DNA of 45,587 bases, from NCBI GenBank assembly GCA_016234745.1, contig JACRAR010000005.1, forward strand, positions 1-45,587, in the 5' to 3' direction. The position numbers and the translations under genes were made by a program. Shown in pieces: positions 1-5,857 of the stretch. The notes beneath the pieces are model-generated. The model did not search any database and was not told where the DNA came from. It saw only the letters and a list, made by a program, of their open reading frames with translations. The stretch comes from Betaproteobacteria bacterium. GTDB taxonomy: Bacteria; Pseudomonadota; Gammaproteobacteria; Burkholderiales; Rhodocyclaceae. Position 1 is the stretch's first letter; every line of letters starts with the position of its first letter.

Positions 1-41
1 CTCAGCGTTCCGATCAGTCTTGTCAATTCCCTCGCCCTCAT
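1..41 (-). CDS. 5' end of an unidentified gene, cut by the window edge
   Basis: On the minus strand an ATG at 39-41 follows a good Shine-Dalgarno (AGGAG, about 8 bases upstream), and the frame stays open to the window edge. The visible peptide is MRARELTRLIGTL. It lies downstream of the MBL-fold gene in the same direction, so it may be the fourth gene of the rloA-rloB-MBL unit. The start faintly recalls HicA-type toxins, which often begin with a similar basic R-E-L-x-R-L stretch, but 13 residues cannot decide this. Its reality rests only on the ribosome site and the operon-like position. Confidence 0.35.
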   Translation of the reverse strand, partial: MRARELTRLIGTL

Positions 42-121
42 TCTTCGTCTCCTGGCTTTAGCGCCCCTGCGCTACATAGCCAGTTTCACCCTGCAAAGGC
101 TCGCTAGATGAGCCACCCACA

Positions 122-1030
122 TCATTCGCTAATTGAGCCTTTCGTTAATGTCGTCCCCTGTCCTACCTTTGAACCAACGAAGCGATTCAGAATACTCGGA
201 GAAACATTGTTCCGGCTACCATGATGTGGCACCTGAATGAAACGGCTTGTGACTAGGTCGACTCCAAGATTTTCCGCGTAGTCGCACGCCTTTTCTAGAG
301 CCTGAATTCCGGCATCGCCGGTCAAGAGTATGCCGCGCCCGCCAAGATTCCCATAGAGAATCACGCTGCTTTCGTTCTCGCACGATGTCTCGCCATCTTC
401 CGACAGCGTTTCGATGTGCCAATGCTCATCAATCCACGATGCTATTTTCTCCAGAGCTTTTGCACCAAAGCTCGTCACTGCTTCAGCCATGTTGACGCTG
501 CGAGCTTCAGGTGTCTTGTTGAATTGTGGGACGAGTTCCAGGTACCAATCCTGGTCGGGCGATAGCACATAAAAGTCGCCAATCTTGGCGCCGGCATAGG
601 GCTCGTATACTGGAATGTCTTTCTCGTCAGCGAGTTCTTCAAGACGGTAGGCATGTGCCAACAGATCTTTGAGGCGATTTGCCAAACTCTCATCGGTGAT
701 CCTGCCGTCCTTGAACCAGTGTCGGATTTCCTCTGCATATTCCCAAGGCCTATGAATCCAGACTTCGCCCACGGTCAACTGTTCAATTACTACTTCCAAT
801 CCAGAGGCGTGATCTGCATCGGGATGTGTGTTGACCAAGTAATCGACGTGTGTCGTTTCGTAGTGCATCTTGATGTGTTCGACAAGCTTCTGCCCTGACT
901 CTTTCGTGCCACCATCAATCACCATCACTTTGTAGCTGCCGGGCTCACCGTATCGAAGAGCTATCGCGTCGCCACTCTTGTCGCCGCTGCCGACTGGCAA
1001 GAAATCCACCTCATAGCCGTATCCCGCCAT
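122..1030 (-). CDS. MBL-fold (ComEC-like) metallo-hydrolase, possibly C-terminally truncated
   Basis: This is a 302-residue metallo-beta-lactamase-fold hydrolase. The metal-binding signature T-H-P-D-A-D-H is at residues 68-74, a later LLTGDAG strand sits near 235 and a VPHHGS histidine motif near 270, the usual order in ComEC/Rec2-type hydrolases. There is no signal peptide or membrane segment, so it is a soluble cytoplasmic enzyme, probably a nuclease or phosphodiesterase. The start has a clear AAGGAGA site. It lies 25 bp after rloB and is probably co-transcribed with rloA-rloB. The protein stops soon after the last histidine motif, where relatives as I recall them carry more residues. Another frame stays open from about 145 to a TAA at 58-60, directly before the next gene's ribosome site, so a frameshifted C-terminus is possible. 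Substrate unknown. Confidence 0.8.
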   Translation of the reverse strand: MAGYGYEVDFLPVGSGDKSGDAIALRYGEPGSYKVMVIDGGTKESGQKLVEHIKMHYETTHVDYLVNTHPDADHASGLEVVIEQLTVGEVWIHRPWEYAEEIRHWFKDGRITDESLANRLKDLLAHAYRLEELADEKDIPVYEPYAGAKIGDFYVLSPDQDWYLELVPQFNKTPEARSVNMAEAVTSFGAKALEKIASWIDEHWHIETLSEDGETSCENESSVILYGNLGGRGILLTGDAGIQALEKACDYAENLGVDLVTSRFIQVPHHGSRNNVSPSILNRFVGSKVGQGTTLTKGSISE

Positions 1031-1055
1031 GTTTTTGTCTCCTTACTCTTCAAAC

Positions 1056-1784
1056 TCAGCGCTTCTGAACCGCAGAACATTGCAGTTCTCCTTCACCGCA
1101 CGTTGTAGGCCAGCCGCGCAGGGTAGTTAGGAGCTTTACCAGGTTGGCGATGGCGGTGTACGGTTCGGGCGCGGTATCAGCAGTGAATTTCGCGGCTAGG
1201 GCTTCTGCCCGCTGGGTGGCAACGGTCAGGTGCTCTCTGGTAGTGCTAAATGCGTGACCTGCACCCTTTTCATAACCAGGGATGTGCTGCTTCAGTCGCT
1301 GCATCACCTCATCGCGGTGAAGCGGCGCTTGGATGTTCTCGTAGTGCAGCAGCAGCCATAGTTCGAAGCTGGGTACCGATGCGATGGCCTGGAAGCTGAT
1401 TAACTGCTTGGCATCGTTCTTCAACTTGCCATCCAGCGATTCGGCGAGCCGCAGTGCGTTGAAATAGCTGTCGTGGTCGTCTCGGTCGAATACTGCGTAG
1501 ACCTGTTCGAAGGCACGGGGCTGGATGTTCTTGTGCCGGTCTCCGTTCTCGAACAACTCCCGGGCGTAACGCACTACCTGGATTGGCGCCGTGCCCAGCT
1601 CGCTGGGTCGCACTTCCACGTTGGCAGTATGAAGGCGGTAGGCGGCTCGAATCTCGCAAAAGTAGTTGGGTTCGGTCTTGCTGCCTTCCGACACAATCAG
1701 GATGCGGTCGTAACTGGCGCGTCGGCCCAGTTTGCGTTCGAGCTGCTTCTGCTGACGCTCTTTGGGGGAGTTATTGCGCGCCAT
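1056..1784 (-). CDS. rloB: RloB-like protein (Toprim-type putative nuclease)
   Basis: This 242-residue protein is of the RloB family. It has the acidic layout of a Toprim-like metal site: a glutamate in IVSEGSKTE (E33) and the acidic cluster FDRDDHD (D100-D105). Toprim domains in this group are thought to cleave nucleic acid with divalent metal. The start codon overlaps the stop of the upstream ATPase gene by one base (TGATG), which implies translational coupling and a two-protein system. AAA15 ATPase plus RloB pairs occur near restriction-modification loci (the rlo genes of Campylobacter) and resemble the AbiL abortive-infection pair, so a phage-defence role is likely but inferred. The N-terminal 20 residues are strongly basic. 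Confidence 0.82.
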   Translation of the reverse strand: MARNNSPKERQQKQLERKLGRRASYDRILIVSEGSKTEPNYFCEIRAAYRLHTANVEVRPSELGTAPIQVVRYARELFENGDRHKNIQPRAFEQVYAVFDRDDHDSYFNALRLAESLDGKLKNDAKQLISFQAIASVPSFELWLLLHYENIQAPLHRDEVMQRLKQHIPGYEKGAGHAFSTTREHLTVATQRAEALAAKFTADTAPEPYTAIANLVKLLTTLRGWPTTCGEGELQCSAVQKR

Positions 1785-3052
1785 CAGTGTTTCAGTCCAA
1801 GAGTGTGGTTCAGGAACGGCACTGCGCCATAGCGTCCCATCAGATAGCCACGCTCCAGCGCCTCATGCTTGCGCGGGCTGAATTCAGACAGGCTGACCAG
1901 CGCCGAAGCCTGATCTCGATCTTTTTCAACGAACCAGACCTGATCCCTCCTGAACAGGTCGTGGGCATCTAACAGAGAAGTATCGTGGGTCGTAAAAATC
2001 AGCTGCGCACCACCAATGTTGACCTCAGGCCGGTGGAACAATCGCACCAGCTCGCGCACAAGCAGGGTGTGCAGGCTGGTGTCAAGTTCATCGATCACCA
2101 GCGTCAACCCCTTGCGGAGGATGTCCATTACCGGGCCGGTGAGAAATAGCAGGTTGCGCGTGCCGTTGGATTCATCCATCAGATCGAACACGGCTTTGCC
2201 CTGCTCGGTGATGTGGGAAAAGCGCAGTTGGTGCTCTTCCATCTCCTCGGTGCGCACTTCGGTCTTGCCAGCCACTAGGTCGAAATGCACCGCCTGGCCC
2301 GGTACCTTGCGGGTGACGACTTCGATGTCAGCGATGCTGATGTCGGCAGCGGTGAGGAAGTCGCAAATCTGTTTGCGACCATCTGCCTGCTTGAGCATCT
2401 GAATCGATACCTGCGGGCTGAGCTGTACCTGTTCGTTGAAGATCACCAGCCCATTGACGAACCAGTCGAATACCGGTCGTAGGGCGTCGCTGTTTAGTTG
2501 AACGGCCATCGACAGGAACAGTGCATTTGGTCGGGTAGCGCCTTCCCACAGGTTCTTGGGCCCCTTGAGACCGGGGCCGAACTCGTAAACGTCCCTACCA
2601 GCTTCGGCATCGAAATAACGCTCGAACCAGCGTTGCGGCTTGAACGCCTTGTAAACCAGCAGGTGCTCGCTGACGATGCGCTGCGAAGTCATGGCGAAAC
2701 CGTACTGGTAGCGCACGTCGTCCAGGATGAAGGTGACCTCGAGCTCGGTCGGCTCGATCGCTGATTCGGTGTCGAGACGGAAGGGCTGTACGGCATAGGT
2801 CTGGCCAGGCTGGATCACCGTAGCCGACTCAGCCACCACGCCGCGCATGTATTGTAGTGCTTTGATGAGGTTAGACTTGCCGCTGGCGTTTGCGCCGTAG
2901 ATCACGGCACAGCGCAGCAGGCTGGGCGCAGCTTTGAGGCCAGTGGCCAGGGTGTGAGTATCTTGCAGGGTCTTGTCCTTGGACGCCACAAGACTAAGCA
3001 CCTGCTCGTCGCGCAGGCTGCGGAAGTTCTTGACGCGGAACTCGACCAACAT
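1784..3052 (-). CDS. rloA: RloA-like AAA15 family ATPase
   Basis: This is an ABC/SMC-like AAA15 ATPase of about 422 residues. It opens with the family's LVEFRVKNFRSL strand, has Walker A GANASGKS near residue 55, and near the C-terminus has the Walker B region LTLVIDELDTSLH followed by a switch histidine in IFTTHD. I place the start at the ATG at 3052 because a GGAG lies 8 bases upstream; a GTG at 3061 in the same frame abuts that site too closely. It is the first gene of the rloA-rloB-MBL unit. Such ATPases typically sense or gate a partner nuclease, here RloB. The exact defence type cannot be fixed from sequence alone. Confidence 0.85.
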   Translation of the reverse strand: MLVEFRVKNFRSLRDEQVLSLVASKDKTLQDTHTLATGLKAAPSLLRCAVIYGANASGKSNLIKALQYMRGVVAESATVIQPGQTYAVQPFRLDTESAIEPTELEVTFILDDVRYQYGFAMTSQRIVSEHLLVYKAFKPQRWFERYFDAEAGRDVYEFGPGLKGPKNLWEGATRPNALFLSMAVQLNSDALRPVFDWFVNGLVIFNEQVQLSPQVSIQMLKQADGRKQICDFLTAADISIADIEVVTRKVPGQAVHFDLVAGKTEVRTEEMEEHQLRFSHITEQGKAVFDLMDESNGTRNLLFLTGPVMDILRKGLTLVIDELDTSLHTLLVRELVRLFHRPEVNIGGAQLIFTTHDTSLLDAHDLFRRDQVWFVEKDRDQASALVSLSEFSPRKHEALERGYLMGRYGAVPFLNHTLGLKH

Positions 3053-3188
3053 TGCATTCACTCCATGGATTTATAATAAAGTTGAATTATGCCTGTTTTG
3101 CGCAATAACGCAAGTTATTTTTGTTGTTTAACTGGTTTCTGTCAAGATGAGAAACTGTTATCGATACGTCACGATATGGAGTTCCGGC

Positions 3189-3287
3189 ATGGCCATCGAA
3201 GATCGCACAACGCTGGCGCCGTTCACCTTGCCCAAAATAGCCACTGCCCGGGATTACAAGGGCTTTGGTGTTTTTGGCGCCAGATAA
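3189..3287 (+). CDS. Possible 32-residue small protein
   Basis: An ATG with a well-placed GGAG 7 bases upstream opens a 32-codon frame beginning MAIEDRTTLAPFTLPK. The peptide is not hydrophobic and I recognise no family. It could be chance, a small-protein gene or the remnant of a longer gene. It is listed only because the ribosome site is good and a second small frame and a terminator follow on the same strand. Confidence 0.2.
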   Translation: MAIEDRTTLAPFTLPKIATARDYKGFGVFGAR

Positions 3288-3353
3288 TTTTTCTCGAGTT
3301 TGATCGGTCAGCAGTTCGATAGTTAAAGGCGGGATCGAACTGGATGTCGCACT

Positions 3354-3443
3354 ATGTGGCACTTGAAGACCGCGTGGACACTGATTCTAGGTTTTGCCAT
3401 CGGGGCGGAAGTGATACTATATGCTTACAAGTCAGGGTGCTAA
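3354..3443 (+). CDS. Possible 29-residue single-pass membrane peptide
   Basis: The frame encodes MWHLKTAWTLILGFAIG and continues to a short polar tail ending KSGC. Residues 5-24 form a credible single membrane helix. A strong rho-independent terminator begins 29 bases after the stop codon, which suggests that a plus-strand transcript really ends here. The ribosome site is weak (GGA about 10 bases upstream). Small hydrophobic peptides of this size can be type I toxins or stress-response membrane proteins, but no family is recognised. Confidence 0.33.
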   Translation: MWHLKTAWTLILGFAIGAEVILYAYKSGC

Positions 3444-3471
3444 CTAAGGTCGCGTAGCACCACCAGACCAG

Positions 3472-3502
3472 AAAAAGGCCACCCATACGCGGTGGCCTTT
3501 TT
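3472..3502. terminator. Bidirectional rho-independent terminator
   Basis: A perfect 7-bp stem GGCCACC/GGTGGCC with a 7-base loop is flanked by an A-run on the left and a T-run on the right, so it works on both strands. On the minus strand it lies about 25 bases past the methyltransferase stop. On the plus strand it would end any transcript carrying the small frames at 3189 and 3354. Confidence 0.85.
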
Positions 3503-3526
3503 CTTCGCCAGATGCTATAGCTTGGC

Positions 3527-4189
3527 TCATGGGCGCTCATCGTCCTCAACCCCCATCTGAGACTTCCCCTTGCGCCACACAGTGGCCAGCCAGGGTTGTT
3601 GCTCGCGCGGCAAACCCGCCGGACGGTAGTAATGCTCCAGCTCTACAAAACCCGCATCAGCAAGATAGGTACGCCACGTCGCCAGATCGTAATAAGCGCC
3701 ATAGCGTTCGCCGTCCATTCTTTCCTCGTTGTTGCCGCGCGGGTTGGAGCTGAACAGGACGCCTCCGGGCTTTAAGCTTGCGTGCAATTGCCGCAAGACT
3801 TTGGGCAACTCCTGCCGTGGCACGTGGAACAGCGAGGCATTGGCGAACACGCCGTCAAAATGGGCGTCGGGCAGTTTCATGCGCAGGAAATCCTGCTGCC
3901 AGACTTCGCAATCGCTGTAGGCGCGCGCCATATCGGCCAGGGCCGGCGCGCCTTCTAGGCCGATGGCACGGTGTCCGCGTTGCGTGAAGGTCCGCAAATC
4001 CCGCCCGGGGCCGCAGCCGAAGTCCAGCAAAGTGAATGGCGGTGTTGCCTGAACATGACGCAGCAGCGCCTCGATGTTCTGCGCAACGTCATGGTGGCGT
4101 GTGCCTTCCCAGAAGGCTGCGGCGCGCGCGTGGTAATGCCCGAGTGTTCGCGCGACGATTTGCACCAGGACATCTGCATCAAGCTTCAT
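3527..4189 (-). CDS. Class I SAM-dependent methyltransferase
   Basis: This is a 220-residue Rossmann-type methyltransferase. Motif I, LLDFGCGPGRDL, is at about residues 54-65, an acidic residue ends strand 2 (IGLEGAP), and the following motif FDGVFANASLFHVPR is typical of Methyltransf_11/25 proteins. The SNPRGNNEE segment after the GGVLF strand may shape the acceptor pocket. The substrate cannot be told. It is the last gene before the terminator at 3472 and is separated from the glutathione peroxidase gene by 83 bp, so it may share that transcript. Nothing ties it to the catabolic genes to the right. Confidence 0.85.
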   Translation of the reverse strand: MKLDADVLVQIVARTLGHYHARAAAFWEGTRHHDVAQNIEALLRHVQATPPFTLLDFGCGPGRDLRTFTQRGHRAIGLEGAPALADMARAYSDCEVWQQDFLRMKLPDAHFDGVFANASLFHVPRQELPKVLRQLHASLKPGGVLFSSNPRGNNEERMDGERYGAYYDLATWRTYLADAGFVELEHYYRPAGLPREQQPWLATVWRKGKSQMGVEDDERP

Positions 4190-4272
4190 GGCAGGTCAGG
4201 ACAAGCGTTGGATTTGATGCCCGGTGTGCGGGACGGTGGCGGGACCAAATACCCCAGATACAAATACGGGCA

Positions 4273-4752
4273 CTAGAGAAGCTGCTCAATGTCCTTGGCC
4301 AGATCCTCCGGCTTGGTGGCCGATGCATAACGGGCGATGACTTTACCCGTGCGATCGACCAGAAACTTGGTGAAGTTCCACTTGATGCCCTCGGTTCCCA
4401 GCACGCCGGGCGCTGCGCTCTTGAGATAAGAATAGAGCGGGTGCGCGTTTTCGCCATTGACATCGATTTTGGCAAACAGCGGAAACGTCACGGCGTAGGT
4501 CGCGCTGCAAAATTCCCCGATCTTGGCTTCATCGTCGGGCTCTTGCCCGCCGAACTGGTTGCAGGGGAACCCGAGCACAACCAGGCCGCGCTCCTGGTAT
4601 CGACGCCAGAGCGCCTCCAGTCCCGCATACTGCGGCGTGAAACCGCAACGGCTTGCGACATTGACAATCAGCACTACCTTGTCCTTGAACGCCGCCATGG
4701 ACTGTTCGCCGCCATCGAGCCGTCGCGCCGACAATTCGTACAGGGCTGTCAT
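4273..4752 (-). CDS. Cysteine-type glutathione peroxidase
   Basis: This 159-residue thiol peroxidase reduces hydrogen or organic hydroperoxides with glutathione or, more often in bacteria, thioredoxin. Peroxidatic Cys36 lies in VNVASRCGFT. Gln70 is in NQFGGQEP, and Trp125-Asn126 in KWNFTKF complete the catalytic tetrad; Cys64 and Cys82 are further candidates for a resolving cysteine. No signal peptide is present, so it is cytoplasmic. Its ATG overlaps the stop of the upstream DUF2237 gene (ATGA), so the two are translationally coupled. This is a housekeeping oxidative-stress gene. Confidence 0.93.
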   Translation of the reverse strand: MTALYELSARRLDGGEQSMAAFKDKVVLIVNVASRCGFTPQYAGLEALWRRYQERGLVVLGFPCNQFGGQEPDDEAKIGEFCSATYAVTFPLFAKIDVNGENAHPLYSYLKSAAPGVLGTEGIKWNFTKFLVDRTGKVIARYASATKPEDLAKDIEQLL

Positions 4753-5135
4753 GGCTTGTCGTGCTTCATGATCGCTGCATGGCGCTTGAGATCCTCCAAC
4801 CTGACCACTTCGAGCGCGGCCGCCGAAGTGGCTTCAAGCACCACCTGGGGCGCCATGCCGGCCTCAAGTGCTTCCTGCCAGCGGACGGCGCACAGGCACC
4901 AGCGCTCGCCCGGCTTCACGCCGGGGAAACCGAATTCAGGATGCGGCGTGGATAGATCGTTGCCCCGGTTACGGGAAAAAACCAGGAATTCGTCGCTGGC
5001 GATGATGCAAACACTGTGATTGCCTACGTCTTCTTCCGTGACCTGGCAGCAGCCTGTCCTGAAAAATCCGGTGGGCGGCGCGGTACTGCAGCTTTGCAAT
5101 ATTCCGCCGAGGATATTCGTCGATACGTCTTGCAT
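4749..5135 (-). CDS. DUF2237 family protein
   Basis: This protein of about 128 residues has the DUF2237 pattern: ILGGILQSCS near the start, GFFRTGCCQ, HSVCIIASDEFLVFSRNRGNDLSTPHPEFGFPGVKPGERWCLC, and the C-terminal EALEAGMAPQVVLEAT. The family is conserved but without a known function; the many conserved cysteines suggest redox or metal involvement. I start it at the ATG at 5135, with GGAGA 6-7 bases upstream, because the frame's further extension to 5174 has no family homology. The stop overlaps the peroxidase start, which supports a link to peroxide metabolism. Confidence 0.85.
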   Translation of the reverse strand: MQDVSTNILGGILQSCSTAPPTGFFRTGCCQVTEEDVGNHSVCIIASDEFLVFSRNRGNDLSTPHPEFGFPGVKPGERWCLCAVRWQEALEAGMAPQVVLEATSAAALEVVRLEDLKRHAAIMKHDKP

Positions 5136-5228
5136 CAGGGTCTCCAAAATCCGGCGTGTCCGGACTCCTCGCATGGCGCACTATAACAAAATGTTGACTA
5201 TTTTACTATGGTAATGAGCAACTGTTCC

Positions 5229-5432
5229 TCACCCCGTGGCCAGCATCCGGTCTCCCTGGGTATTGAAGCATGACGGCGACTGCTGGTTTGGCAATTCCTC
5301 GCTGTCATCGTCACTGAATCGAACAATATGCACGCACGCCGGCAGCTTCGCATTGCGCCGCGAAATCTGTTCCAGCCACGGATTAACCGGAGGGTTGAGG
5401 ACATTAATGAGGCTTGGTCGTTGTTTGCTCAT
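5229..5432 (-). CDS. Small hypothetical protein (67 residues)
   Basis: The frame from an ATG at 5432 has a GGGAG ribosome site 6 bases upstream and encodes a soluble, proline- and arginine-containing peptide beginning MSKQRPSLINVLNPPVNPW, with an acidic patch (FSDDDSEE) in the middle. I recognise no family. The good start and ordinary codon use argue for a real gene. It is isolated on the minus strand, with a strong hairpin at 5461-5487 just upstream of its start. Confidence 0.45.
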   Translation of the reverse strand: MSKQRPSLINVLNPPVNPWLEQISRRNAKLPACVHIVRFSDDDSEELPNQQSPSCFNTQGDRMLATG

Positions 5433-5857
5433 GTACTGCTCCCAGGTCAAGTCGAAAAGACGAAAGCCCCGTAAAACGGGGCTTTCGGGTGGCTGAAGGA
5501 GGGGGAAACAGCCACCAAGGGGAAAGATATCCTACCCGGCCAGGTAACGACGGGAATCGGACAGGAATTTTTCAATGATGCACGAATTCATATTTCCAGA
5601 CCGGTTATTGCGAATGCCCTATAGATAGGGCCGATGCACGCAAGTTCAATATCTGTTTGCAATTATTTGTAACTTCAACAAAATCAAGGCCCGCCTGCCC
5701 GGGGAGGAGGCAGGGCAGCGCGTGTAGTCGCAGCAAAATTCCGGTAACATCCGTGCAGTAGCCAGGATACGCACATCTACAATAATTTTCTCTTTTATCG
5801 AGAACCGGTTGCCCCATGCCTTGATCGAACGAAGCTCAAGGCCCGAGAGGACATCGA
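5433..5857. other. Gene-free leader region of the regulator pair
   Basis: About 425 bp holding the hairpin at 5461-5487 and the upstream region of the first MalT-type regulator. It is moderately AT-rich at 5560-5670 and 5770-5800, where a promoter would be expected, but I cannot pick out a convincing -35/-10 pair. Neither the 24-bp box seen at 11580 and 15102 nor the 27-bp repeat occurs here. Confidence 0.5.
5461..5487. terminator. Strong hairpin, terminator-like
   Basis: CGAAAGCCCCGT and ACGGGGCTTTCG form a perfect 12-bp stem with a 3-base loop. Read on the minus strand it is followed by a pyrimidine-rich TCTTTTC stretch, so it would stop transcription running leftwards from the regulator promoter region. 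Confidence 0.7.

Larger units (their letters stand above)
3053..3526. other. Intergenic region between rloA and the methyltransferase gene
   Basis: About 470 bp with no conventional gene. It starts AT-rich just upstream of rloA (3070-3130), where the rloA promoter should lie. It holds two short plus-strand frames (3189-3287 and 3354-3443) and ends with a strong bidirectional terminator at 3472-3502. A longer open frame on the minus strand (3087-3362) has no family features and is not called. Confidence 0.6.

Noticed and set aside
3087-3362. 91-codon minus-strand frame before rloA
   Set aside because: No family features or ribosome site, and low-complexity ends. It overlaps the better-supported short plus-strand frames and the expected rloA promoter.
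4036-5019. Long plus-strand open frame opposite the peroxidase and DUF2237 genes
   Set aside because: It is the antisense shadow of two clear genes in GC-rich DNA and has no family features.
5605-5817. 70-codon minus-strand frame in the regulator leader
   Set aside because: Composition looks non-coding (cysteine- and leucine-rich without pattern), and it covers the region expected to hold the regulator promoter.
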